From JAKQIM01 sp029557965 (lineage in GTDB: Bacteria > Chloroflexota > Anaerolineae > Anaerolineales > UBA4823): a stretch of DNA of 64,000 nucleotides. Below are positions 1-9,100 of the stretch, piece after piece. Numbering within the stretch: position 1 is the first letter of the stretch; each line of letters starts with the position of its first letter. Made by a program: the position numbers and the translations under genes. Under the pieces are notes generated by a model that had not been told where the DNA came from, did no database searches, and worked only from the letters and a program-made list of their open reading frames with translations. The stretch lies in the NCBI GenBank assembly GCA_035341015.1, contig DAOQUL010000001.1, positions 117,482-181,481 on the forward strand, read 5' to 3'.

Positions 1-1567
1 TAAAGCTGGCGGCTATCACGCCCAGGCTGCTGAACGAGATAATGGTTAACATCAGCAATACCAAGACACTGATCAGGTTCGTCTGCGAGAGATCTACACC
101 AAGCAGCATGTCCCCGATGCCCAAATAAATCAAGGCTCTGAAAGTGGTCATCAAGTAGCTCCACAGTGATGAGGCAAAAATGATGGCCGAGATTGATGTA
201 GGGGTGGTCAGCATGGCTTCAAGGGTGCCTGTTGTTTGAGCCAGGCGCAAGCTGGATGTGAAGCTTGTCAACCCGGTGCCGAAATAGCCTGAAACTGCCA
301 GGCCGATGAGTACGAAGGCAAAATAATCGCCCTGGTAACTGGACAAGAAAGGCACTGCTGCTGAGCCGATCAACTGCGCAATGAAGTAGAAAGCCAGGAT
401 CGATATGAAGATGCTGAAAAACTGAAAAAAGAAAGCAAAGCGATAGCTGAGCTCTTCGGCAAAATCGCGCCGGATAAATGCAGCGATGACACGCGCGGTT
501 TGCCTGAGGTCGAATTTACGCCTGGGGGAAGTGGTGAGGGGCGCGGGAAGCGGATCCTGATCGAGAGGTTCGGTTTGTTGATGGGTATGCTGTCGTTGGG
601 TGAGGCGGCTGAAGATCTTGTCAAGAGAGGCTTCAGAAGATGTGATGTTGAGAATCCGGCCGCCCTGGTCTTGAAGATTTTCGAGAACCGTGCACAGGGT
701 ATTTGGCGCAGGTGTGTCGAACTGGATTTCGGCAGTTTGATCTTCTTTTGTTGAGATGACAAGCTGATCGAGCCCGTTGAGCTGGGCTTGCAGGGCGGGT
801 GACCAGTGGCGAACCTGGATGGTATGGCGGCCAACCATGTTGAGCTGACCACGCAGTTCTTGTACTGTGCCACAGCCTTGAACACGCCCGTGATGCATAA
901 TGGCTACCCGATCGCACAGGCGCTCTACATCGGTAAGGCTGTGCGTGGTCAACAGGATGGTGATCCCTTGCTGGCTGGTGAGTTGGCGGACCAAAGTGTA
1001 AAGCTGCTGCGTCGCAGACCAGTCTAACCCTTTGGTGGGCTCATCTAAAAACAGCAACTGGGGTTGAACCAACAAGGCTCGAGCAAGCGAAAGACGCTGG
1101 CGCATGCCGGTGGAGTAGGTCTGAAAACGAGAGTCAATGAATTCTTGTAGACCAACCTGTTCGCTGACCTGTGTGATGCGTTCATTGATGGTCGTGGTCG
1201 GGAGGCCAGAAAGGGCAGCAAAGAATTCCAGGTTGTGGCGCCCCGTCAGCCGCCAGTAAAAACTGCGTTCATCGCTCGTCACCAGGCCGATCGATTGTTT
1301 GACGGCCGCGTCATTGTCCAGGTCATAGCCGTTGACCAGGGCAGTTCCAGAGGAGGGGATGATCAGGGTTGACAGCAGTTTGACCAGGGTGGTTTTCCCG
1401 GCTCCATTTGGCCCAATCAGCCCAAACAGCTCGCCTGATTTCACCTGAAGCGTAACCTGGTCTACAGCCAGGTGTTGAGAGACCTGGCTGCCAGGCAGCA
1501 AAGCGCGCCAACCTTGTGTAGATGGGAAGGCTTTCGAAAGGTGGTGGGTTTGAATGGCGTAAGTCAC
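1..1567 (-). CDS. ABC transporter, fused ATPase and ABC-2 permease (partial)
   Basis: One open frame runs from a GTG at 1567 to the window edge, giving 522 visible residues with the C-terminus missing. The N-terminal half is an ABC ATPase: Walker A GPNGAGKTT, signature YSTGMRQRLSLARALL, Walker B LLFLDEPTKGLD and a switch histidine in TTHS. After a linker of about 90 residues the same frame enters a hydrophobic ABC-2 permease starting near RRDFAEELSYRFAFFFQF with several membrane segments. ATPase and permease are usually separate genes in this exporter class, so the single chain is unusual; the frame is continuous with no stop at the junction. Other exporters in this window keep them separate. 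Substrate is unknown; the NatA/DRA-like ATPase suggests export. The GTG start is inferred because no in-frame ATG precedes the ATPase domain. Confidence 0.85.
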   Translation of the reverse strand, partial: MTYAIQTHHLSKAFPSTQGWRALLPGSQVSQHLAVDQVTLQVKSGELFGLIGPNGAGKTTLVKLLSTLIIPSSGTALVNGYDLDNDAAVKQSIGLVTSDERSFYWRLTGRHNLEFFAALSGLPTTTINERITQVSEQVGLQEFIDSRFQTYSTGMRQRLSLARALLVQPQLLFLDEPTKGLDWSATQQLYTLVRQLTSQQGITILLTTHSLTDVERLCDRVAIMHHGRVQGCGTVQELRGQLNMVGRHTIQVRHWSPALQAQLNGLDQLVISTKEDQTAEIQFDTPAPNTLCTVLENLQDQGGRILNITSSEASLDKIFSRLTQRQHTHQQTEPLDQDPLPAPLTTSPRRKFDLRQTARVIAAFIRRDFAEELSYRFAFFFQFFSIFISILAFYFIAQLIGSAAVPFLSSYQGDYFAFVLIGLAVSGYFGTGLTSFTSSLRLAQTTGTLEAMLTTPTSISAIIFASSLWSYLMTTFRALIYLGIGDMLLGVDLSQTNLISVLVLLMLTIISFSSLGVIAASF

Positions 1568-1684
1568 GGCGCGATCATCTCTTTAGGTCCGAATTGACTG
1601 GGTAATCTCGCAGACCCTATTATAGTTGTAAATCGGCTCGAAGACCCTTATGATTGCAAGTTTGTTTTGTGCCGGATTGGATGC

Positions 1685-1713
1685 TTGCGCGGCGGTGGGT
1701 TGTTGCTTATAAT
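1685..1713 (+). promoter_or_regulatory. Promoter of the zinc-ribbon gene pair
   Basis: TTGCGC (1685-1690), a 17-nt spacer and TATAAT (1708-1713) form a sigma70-like promoter. Transcription would begin near 1720, only about 10 nt before the ATG at 1730. This excludes the in-frame TTG at 1667 as the start. Confidence 0.55.
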
Positions 1714-1729
1714 CAGGCCAGGTGACCCT

Positions 1730-3013
1730 ATGAATAAAACATTCCCTCCGCCCGGTTATATATCAACCGAGTCGCTGGTGACGGGTATTGAAGTTTATAA
1801 ACCTGCACCGGTCAAGATTGAAGATGAACGAGAAACGGTTGAATTCAAGTGTCCACAGTGTGGCGCTACTACCGCCTACAGCGTGGTTGATGGCGGCCTG
1901 ACCTGCACCCATTGCGGTTATTATGACGCGCCGCAAAAGCCGGTGGTGGGCAAGCAGGCCGGTGAGATGGAATTCACCCCGCAGGCACTGGCGCAGGCGT
2001 CATTGGGGTGGGGTGAAGAACGCAAAGAATTGGAGTGCCAGAGCTGCGGGGCAAGGACTCTGGTGCCTTCTGAATCTTTGGCCCATACCTGCGTTTTTTG
2101 CGGTTCAAATAAAGTGATCCAACGCATGGCGTCTCAAGATAATCTCCGGCCGCGTTTTTTGATCCCGTTCAAAGTGGCGATGGAAAAATGCCAGGGCATT
2201 ACACGCCAATGGCTGGGATCGAGCTGGATGACGCCTGCCAGCTTGAAGCAGGTGGCCGGGCTAAATGCCTTTGCGGCTGTTTACCTGCCATTTTGGACCT
2301 TTGATTCGACCACAGACGCCAATTGGCGGGCAGAGGTGGGGCATCAAGAAACCGAAAGTTACTATGATGCCGGCGATAAAGAATGGAAAACGCGCACCGT
2401 CACAGTTTGGCGCTGGGAATCGGGCAAAGTGCAGTTGAAGATTGACGACCTGCTGGTCGGTGGCACTGCCAAGCTCAGCACGATCCTGTTGGACAAGATC
2501 AAGTCCTTTAATTTGAACGAGCTGGTGGATTACGATCCGAAATACCTGGCCGGTTTCCACGCCCGTGCTTATGACTTGCCTCTGGAAAAGGCCTGGGAGA
2601 TCGCCAGGCAGCAAATGCGCGAGGCCACGCGCAATGCCTGCCGCGAACAGGCCAGCACCTCACAGATCCGCAGCTTCAGCATGAACCTGGATTTTAGCGA
2701 TGAAACCTGGCGCTATGTACTGCTGCCGACTTATGTGGCGGCATATCGCTATGAGGAGAAAATTTTTCAGGTGATCATTAACGGCCAGACTGGCGAAATC
2801 ACGGGGCAACGACCCGTGGATTGGGCAAAGGTGTGGCTGGCAATTGCGGCACTTTTGGCGCCCGGATTGTTATTGGGCTTGATCGGCCTGGTTACGCTGC
2901 CCTTGGGCGGCCTGGGCGTGATCATTGGTGGGATTGGTTTTGTGTTATTGGTGGCTGGTATTGTGATTGCGATCATAATTGGGGTACAAGCCAACCGAAT
3001 GGGTGAGGCGTGA
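1730..3013 (+). CDS. Zinc-ribbon membrane protein, paralogue A
   Basis: A 427-residue protein that I cannot assign to a named function. The N-terminus carries two zinc ribbons: CPQC...CTHC (about residues 44-68) and CQSC...CVFC (about 103-128). A soluble middle region follows (LRPRFLIPFKV, then several conserved aromatic positions), and the C-terminal 60 residues are a Gly/Leu/Ile-rich hydrophobic stretch that probably makes two membrane helices. The start at 1730 is preferred over the in-frame TTG at 1667 because a promoter lies between them. The next gene is a paralogue: both end in a WRYVLLP/WTLLLLP segment, an I(N/H)GQ(T/N)G motif and a hydrophobic tail. Such proteins are sometimes annotated as helicase-like because of the ribbon; no helicase motif is present. 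Confidence 0.75.
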   Translation: MNKTFPPPGYISTESLVTGIEVYKPAPVKIEDERETVEFKCPQCGATTAYSVVDGGLTCTHCGYYDAPQKPVVGKQAGEMEFTPQALAQASLGWGEERKELECQSCGARTLVPSESLAHTCVFCGSNKVIQRMASQDNLRPRFLIPFKVAMEKCQGITRQWLGSSWMTPASLKQVAGLNAFAAVYLPFWTFDSTTDANWRAEVGHQETESYYDAGDKEWKTRTVTVWRWESGKVQLKIDDLLVGGTAKLSTILLDKIKSFNLNELVDYDPKYLAGFHARAYDLPLEKAWEIARQQMREATRNACREQASTSQIRSFSMNLDFSDETWRYVLLPTYVAAYRYEEKIFQVIINGQTGEITGQRPVDWAKVWLAIAALLAPGLLLGLIGLVTLPLGGLGVIIGGIGFVLLVAGIVIAIIIGVQANRMGEA

Positions 3014-3032
3014 GGAACAGGGAGCGGCGAAC

Positions 3033-4151
3033 ATGATGATGGCAGATGGTGGCAATACATCGAGTACAGTAAATGAACTCTCGAACCTGTGGGGCGAGAC
3101 GGTTGACCTGATGGTGTGCGAGTCTTGCGATTGGCGTTACGTGCTGCCACAGGGCGTGCTGCCCCAACGCTGCCCAAATTGTTTCAACGGCGACCTGAAG
3201 CTTTTGACGCCCGGCCCAGAAATCCAGACGGTTTGCAGCCGGCCCCCTGAGTCGTACTTGCCCTTCAGTGTGTCCATGGAGCGAGTACTCCAAAATATTC
3301 AAGAATTTGCTAGTGGGCCATGGTTCGCCCCGGCCGATTTAAATCCCGCCACGCTGCGTCAACGCCTGAAGCGTGTGTATTGGCCGATGTGGTTGGTCGA
3401 CTGCAATGTGCGGGCAGCCTGGGAAGCTGAGGCTGGTTATGACTATGAGGTGGTCAGCCACCAGGATCGTTATAGTGACAGCCAGGCCGGTTGGACCTCG
3501 CAGGAGATCAAGGAGACGCGTGTGCGTTGGGAACCGCGTGCTGGGCGGCTCGAGCGGTCGTATACCAATATCCCGGCCCCGGCGCTAGAAGGTCACCGGC
3601 AGTTGGTGAACCGGGTGCGTCGTTTTCAATTGGAGCAAGCCCAGCCGTACAGTCAGGATGCGCTTAGGCAAGCTTTTGTGCGCGTGCCCGATCGGTCGGT
3701 TGAAGACGCCTGGCCTGATGCCGCCCCTGCGGTTCAAGATGCGGCGGCAGACGAGTGCCGTAAGGCGGCAAATGCCGAGCATATACGCCAATTCCAATGG
3801 ACGCCTGATTATCAAAACCTTAATTGGACCTTGCTGTTACTGCCAGTTTTCACAACCTATTATTTGGATGATGATCAAAAACCTCAACAAATATTGATCC
3901 ATGGGCAAAATGGGTACTTGAGTGGTGTGAAGCGGGCATCCATGAAGCGCGCTCAGAAAACAGCGCTTTATATTGCCATTGCGGCAATGGTGGTGTTTGT
4001 TTTGAGTTTGTTAGTCTCGGGAATTGGGCTGGTAATCCCGCCGTTGCTGGCGGTGGGAGGAATTGGAATTGTGGCGGCGGTCTTGTTAGGTGCCGGGGCG
4101 ATCATGCCGTTGGCCATTGCCTGGCAGGTCAACCGCTCTGCTAAAGATTGA
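3033..4151 (+). CDS. Zinc-ribbon membrane protein, paralogue B
   Basis: A 372-residue paralogue of the preceding protein, starting 19 nt after its stop. The ATG at 3033 has an AGGGAG ribosome-binding site; an in-frame upstream start at 2979 would overlap the previous gene. It keeps one zinc ribbon (CESC...CPNC, about residues 28-49), the soluble middle domain and a C-terminal pair of hydrophobic segments (ALYIAIAAMVVFVLSLL, then a Gly/Ile-rich stretch). Shared signatures with the first paralogue are WTLLLLPVF and ILIHGQNGYLSG. The pair probably forms a hetero-oligomeric membrane complex with zinc-ribbon heads in the cytoplasm; this is inference from tandem paralogy. Its 3' end overlaps the convergent patatin gene by 11 nt. 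Confidence 0.75.
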   Translation: MMMADGGNTSSTVNELSNLWGETVDLMVCESCDWRYVLPQGVLPQRCPNCFNGDLKLLTPGPEIQTVCSRPPESYLPFSVSMERVLQNIQEFASGPWFAPADLNPATLRQRLKRVYWPMWLVDCNVRAAWEAEAGYDYEVVSHQDRYSDSQAGWTSQEIKETRVRWEPRAGRLERSYTNIPAPALEGHRQLVNRVRRFQLEQAQPYSQDALRQAFVRVPDRSVEDAWPDAAPAVQDAAADECRKAANAEHIRQFQWTPDYQNLNWTLLLLPVFTTYYLDDDQKPQQILIHGQNGYLSGVKRASMKRAQKTALYIAIAAMVVFVLSLLVSGIGLVIPPLLAVGGIGIVAAVLLGAGAIMPLAIAWQVNRSAKD

Positions 4152-4965
4152 TGTCCGCCTTGATGGCAGGGATCTTTGCTTCGGCGGCCTTTTGCCCCAG
4201 CTCGATCAGTTCCTGGCCCTTAGAAAAGCGCAGGTAACTCTTGCCAGCCAGGGCTGGTGAGATGATGCAATCGGCCTCGTCAACACCTCTCCCAGCGTGA
4301 CGGGCCATCATTTCGAGTGCATTGAGCCCATACCCAATGACCCCCAGGCTGCGACGCAGTTTGGGGGTCAATATATCTACGCCAATCACATAATCGGCGC
4401 CCATTGCACGCGCGGTTGACACGGGTACACTGTTCAACAGGGTGCCATCGGCCAGCAAACGGCCGTCGATGCGTACAGGGGCGGCAAAACCAGGTACTGT
4501 GCTGCTGGCATGGATAGCTGGCGCTAAGCGCCCCTTGTTCAGTGTGACCAGGCAGTCGTTTTCAATGTCGATGGCTTCAACCGCAAGCGGAATTTTGAGA
4601 TCTTCAAACCTCAAGTCACCAGCCTGGCTGATGAGCCATTTTTCCATCCTGTCAAATTTTAACGCTCCACTCAGAGGCAAGGTTGGGCTGACCAATTTTT
4701 GCCATTTCATGCCCAGGCCCAACTCTTTCAGTTTTTCAATACCAATTCCTGCGCAATAGGCGGCCCCAATGATGGCCCCGGCGCTGGTTCCGGCAACATA
4801 GTGGATTGGGATATTTTCTCTGATCAGAACTTCCAACACGCCAATGTGTGCCAGGCCTCTGGCGACCCCTCCGCCCAGGGCAAGGCCAACGCGCGGGGAT
4901 GGGTTTTGAAATGACCCCCGGTTGAGGGGGTCATTTCTAGAAAGCTTTTGTTCAGAAAACACCAT
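4141..4965 (-). CDS. Patatin-like phospholipase, RssA type
   Basis: A 274-residue serine lipase of the bacterial patatin family. The oxyanion-hole loop LGGGVARGLAHIGV is at residues 30-43, the nucleophile elbow GTSAG places Ser61, and ADGTLLNSVPVS supplies the dyad Asp173, with DGT in place of the commoner DGG/DGA. No signal peptide is visible, so it should act in the cytoplasm or at the inner membrane face. Its ATG overlaps the stop of the upstream ATP-grasp gene by one base (TAATG), a translational-coupling arrangement. Substrate is unknown; family members hydrolyse acyl esters of lipids. Confidence 0.85.
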   Translation of the reverse strand: MVFSEQKLSRNDPLNRGSFQNPSPRVGLALGGGVARGLAHIGVLEVLIRENIPIHYVAGTSAGAIIGAAYCAGIGIEKLKELGLGMKWQKLVSPTLPLSGALKFDRMEKWLISQAGDLRFEDLKIPLAVEAIDIENDCLVTLNKGRLAPAIHASSTVPGFAAPVRIDGRLLADGTLLNSVPVSTARAMGADYVIGVDILTPKLRRSLGVIGYGLNALEMMARHAGRGVDEADCIISPALAGKSYLRFSKGQELIELGQKAAEAKIPAIKADINL

Positions 4966-6023
4966 TACATGCCATAGCGCTCGAAGGCGGCTTCCAGGAT
5001 CATGTTGACCAGGTGGGCGTGACCAACGCCTTCGGCTGCGGCCTCGATCACCAGGTCAGAAATTCCAGGCGAGAGACCCGGTAGGGGGTTGATCTCAAGA
5101 ATGTAGGGTTTCAGGTTATCGTTGGCATCCAGGCGGAAGTCCACACGCGAGACATCCAGGGCCCCAGTAACACGGAAAACCGCCGCTGTTAACCAGTTCA
5201 ACTCGTCCACCATATCGTCGTCAAGCGGGGCCGGGCAGAGGTAGTTCAACTGATCTGCCATCTCTACCTTGAGGCGATTGCTGTAAACCGTATCGGTGCT
5301 TTCAAAGGGTTTCAGATCCACTTCCATGGGCGGGAAGAAGCGCAGGCCAGCCTGTACACGCGGTGCATCTTCATTGTCGGGCAGGCGGCGCGAAACAGGG
5401 CCAATCAGGTTCCCAATCAGGCCGACGGTTACCTCGCGGCCTTCGATGTAATGTTCCACAAGTGCCGTTTGCTTGTAACGATTCAGGATGTACGCTATCT
5501 GCTCGCGCATTTCGTCTTCATTGTGCACGATAGATTTTGCAGATACGCCCATGCCGGTGCCTTCGCGGCTGGGCTTAACAAAGAGGGGAAAGTGCATATC
5601 TGGCGCCAGGGGTTCATCAACGCGTTCAAAGGATTGGAAGTTCGGCGTAGGTAGATCGTGATAGGTCAGCACGCGCTTGGTCATCGATTTATCCAATGCC
5701 AACGCCAGGGTCAATACCTTTGAGCCAGTGTAGCGGAGGCGCATCATTTCCAATATTGCCGGTACCTGGGCTTCGCGCGAATCGCCAAAGTGGCCCTCGC
5801 AAATATTGAAGCAAATGTCTGGCTTATACTTGGGTAGTGTTTCAAATAGCGAAGAATCCCCCTCGAAAAACTCGCAAGCATTTCCTCCCGCGCGCACAGC
5901 CTCCATCAGCGCATTGATCGTCTTTTCAGAATCCAAATCATCCCATTGATCTTGGGCCATACCTTCAAACTTGGGCGCATTTACCTTGAGATTGGCAAGC
6001 AAGGCAACCCGGTATTTTTTCAT
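4965..6023 (-). CDS. D-alanine-D-alanine ligase-like ATP-grasp protein
   Basis: A 352-residue ATP-grasp ligase related to D-Ala-D-Ala ligase. Visible features are the N-terminal segment with CFNICEGHFGDSREAQVPAI, the ATP-grasp core LDKSMTKRVL...FVKPSREGTGMGVS, and the metal-binding end VDFRLDANDNLKPYILEINPLPGL. Ligases of this type join amino acids through an acyl phosphate. Whether it is the main peptidoglycan Ddl is unclear: no mur or fts genes are nearby, and similar stand-alone ligases make other dipeptides. ATG has an AGAGGA ribosome-binding site and a good promoter upstream. It is translationally coupled to the patatin gene. Confidence 0.8.
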   Translation of the reverse strand: MKKYRVALLANLKVNAPKFEGMAQDQWDDLDSEKTINALMEAVRAGGNACEFFEGDSSLFETLPKYKPDICFNICEGHFGDSREAQVPAILEMMRLRYTGSKVLTLALALDKSMTKRVLTYHDLPTPNFQSFERVDEPLAPDMHFPLFVKPSREGTGMGVSAKSIVHNEDEMREQIAYILNRYKQTALVEHYIEGREVTVGLIGNLIGPVSRRLPDNEDAPRVQAGLRFFPPMEVDLKPFESTDTVYSNRLKVEMADQLNYLCPAPLDDDMVDELNWLTAAVFRVTGALDVSRVDFRLDANDNLKPYILEINPLPGLSPGISDLVIEAAAEGVGHAHLVNMILEAAFERYGM

Positions 6024-6065
6024 TCTTATCCTCTGTTATCTATGATAGGTACATCTAGCTGCTTA

Positions 6066-6093
6066 ATTCTATACCAATCCTACCTAGCGTCAA
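6066..6093 (-). promoter_or_regulatory. Promoter of the ATP-grasp/patatin pair
   Basis: On the minus strand TTGACG (6088-6093), a 16-nt spacer and TAGAAT (6066-6071) lie about 45 nt upstream of the ATG at 6023. Confidence 0.55.
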
Positions 6094-6124
6094 TACATGT
6101 TGGATGAAGATTGACGTAAAATGC

Positions 6125-9100
6125 TCATTTGGGGAGGATCATCATCGGCGTTGATGCAGATCGTCCCCACGTGCTTGAGTCGTACATGGCGTACACCTCG
6201 GCGGGGAGCACGACAAAGGTGCCGCTGTGCGTGGCCCGCGCGAGGTAAGAGATGGTAATTGTCCCGGCAGAGACATTGGTTATAAAGAAGCTTACATGGT
6301 CAGGATAAATCTCTTTGTTGTTATACCCGAACGTTTCCCAGTTATAAACCGGTTGGCAAGAATCCCAGCAGTCTGAGCTTGTGGCAATGTGCGAGGTGGT
6401 ATTGAGACTTTCGTTCAGCGCTTCGAGGCCCCCGGGGAGTTGATCCTCGATGATAATGAAGGATGCATCTTTTTTGAACGTTACTTCCAGGGTCACCTGT
6501 ACCAGTTGCCCGATCTGAATCTCTTGGGCTGAGCTGTCTGCTGTGGTATAGGTGCGTTCCACTTCAACGAAGCCGGCTGCGTCGATCTCGGCTTGGGGCA
6601 AGTAGATGCGGTTGACAATGGCATAATACAAACGGCCTTCGTCTTCAGTGGTGATGTGCAGCAGGCTGGCTCCGGTTTGGAGTTGGGTGGTTTGCAGTTC
6701 AAGGGTGATCGAGGGTTGTGTGCGCCCCAAAGAACCGGCCCCAATCTCAGTGCCGTTCAACTCGATGCGATACTCCGTTTCGGCATTGTCGTTTTGCAGA
6801 GAGAGCAAATGATCGGTGAGGGCGATAATGGTGAAGGACGTCTCATTGGTGCTGCCCCAGCCAGATGCCTGGCGCTGCCCCATCAGGTAGCGGACGATGC
6901 CGGGCACCAGGATGTTTTCGGGATCAAGCTGTGCAAAGGCATCCAGGGCCAGGGCCGTGCTGCGGATGGTAGAAGACATGGTCTTTTGGTGGTAATGACC
7001 ATCCTCATTCGGTTGGGGCCAGTATACCAGCGTCCCGGTGTCTGCCTCGCTCACCACGGCATTCTGGGCCAATTCTTGCAAGACCTGGCGTGCAGTGTCG
7101 TCGTCACCGGCAGTGTGCAGGGCCAGGGCTAAGGCTGCCTGACTGAATGTATCCAGGGTATAGTATTGGGCCGCCAGGGCCTGCGTGGCAGCGAGGTCGG
7201 CATAGCCGGCGATTGACAGGCTGTACAGCGCATAGGCCTGCGTGCGCGGATCCATGAATTCAAGATTTTCTTTCAGTCGATTGGCGCCCCGTTCGATGAC
7301 ATTGGGGTCTACCTCATAACCAGCCTGGGCCGTGACCGATAGGCCAAACACAACCCAGGCAGTCTGGTAATCATCGGTCTCGTCATCGTACCACCATCCC
7401 CAGCCGCCATCGTTGTGCTGCATGCCGTAAAGCATCTGCAATCCGGCATTGATCAAGCCTGGCAGTTCGGCCTCCAGGTTGGGGTTGCTGACCCCTAGCT
7501 GGTACAGAGCGCGGCCAATTACAGCGTTGGGTAGGGCGCGGCTCATGGTCTGCTCCACGCAGCCGTAAGGATAACCGGTGAGGTATTCTAATCCATCCAG
7601 TAGCGTACCCGCGGCTGAACGGCTGATACGGATTTGTACGCTGCTCATATCCAGGGCACCAGGCGGCATCACCAGCGTGGTCAGGTATTCGCCAGAGAAA
7701 TCGCCCACTTGCGTATAGACATCGGGGACGGCAAGCGGGTGAATCGTGAGGGGCAGGCGTACGGCGTCGCCGGATCCGCTGGCAGTGGTGGCGCTGATCG
7801 TGATCTCGGCATCACCGGCAGTCAGTGCGGTGACAGTCCAACTGACCACTTGAATTTCACCAGGCTGTAGAGAAATCGTTATGGGGTCGGGTTGGGCAAT
7901 CGCCAGTGCATCGCCAGCATCCATCTCTACGATCAGGTCTTTGGCCGTGAGGCCGTAATTGTGAATGAGGGCCGATAACTCAACCTGGTCGCCGACGGTC
8001 AGGGCGGCAGGCAGGATAGGGCGGACAACCACCTCTTTTTGGGTGAGAATATTGATATACGCCTCATTTACCTGGGTATTAGCAGTGATCGCTTTGACAA
8101 CGACTCGCCAACTGGTCAGGTTGTCGGGCAGGGCCACAGTAATACTGGCTTGGCCATTGGCGTCGGTGGTGATTACCGGGAACCAGGCGGCGGTATCAGG
8201 AAACTCGCTGCGCGGGTTGCCGGCAATATCGCCGCCGCCACCACCAAGTCCACCTTCGCCGTATTGCAGCCAGCGGGTGGGTGAAAATGAATCGTACGTT
8301 ATAACGTGATGTTCGCGGCGCCCGTAGAAGGCTGAGAAAATGGGGCCCGACAAATCACCGCTTAGGCTGAAGATGGCTTCATCTATCAGCGCCAGGGATA
8401 GCTCTGCCCGGACGGGATTGCCCTGCTCATCGTTCACCTGGATGGTAAAGGTGGCATCCTGGCGGGGCGCATAAACAGGCTGGTCGGGCGTGATCGTGAT
8501 CTCGAGACTCTTGCCAATCACTTCAACTTGCAGCTCTGTTCGTGCCTGGCGTAATTGGCTATCGGGGATGGTTTCTATCCATTGCCAGGCATATTCACCG
8601 GGAACCAGGCGGGTATCTTGTGGCTCCCAGGCGTTGACGACCACGAACACATTGGGGGCAAATTCGGGGATGATCTCAGTTTCGATAACGGTCACTGGGG
8701 CGGTCAGTTCGACGAGCTTTGAACTGATGACACTGCCGCGTTCGAAGGTGACCAGGGCTGGGCCGCTAAAGGTTGATTCGATGAAGAATCGTCCGGTGTC
8801 ATAGGGGCGATAGCTGTCTGCTTCGGCTGTAATGCTAATGGGGGTATCGTAGCGAGACGCCCAGGACTGGCCGGGTTGATAGGCATAACACCAGGTGGAA
8901 TAAGCAATGGGGTTGCCACGTTCATCTTGTCCGGTGAGGTTGAGTTTGTAATAGCCGGACTGCCCTAATGTGATGGATTGGCTGGCTTTGCCGTCTGCGC
9001 CGGTGGTCATCTGGTAGGTTGCAATTTCAGTGTCAGTGTTATCTTCCCAATCCCAGCGGGTCACTTCAAGGGTTAACAGGCGGTCTGGCACCGGGGCGTC

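Noticed and set aside
1667..1729. Upstream TTG start for the zinc-ribbon gene
   Set aside because: A promoter (-35 1685, -10 1708) lies between it and the ATG, so the transcript would not include it.
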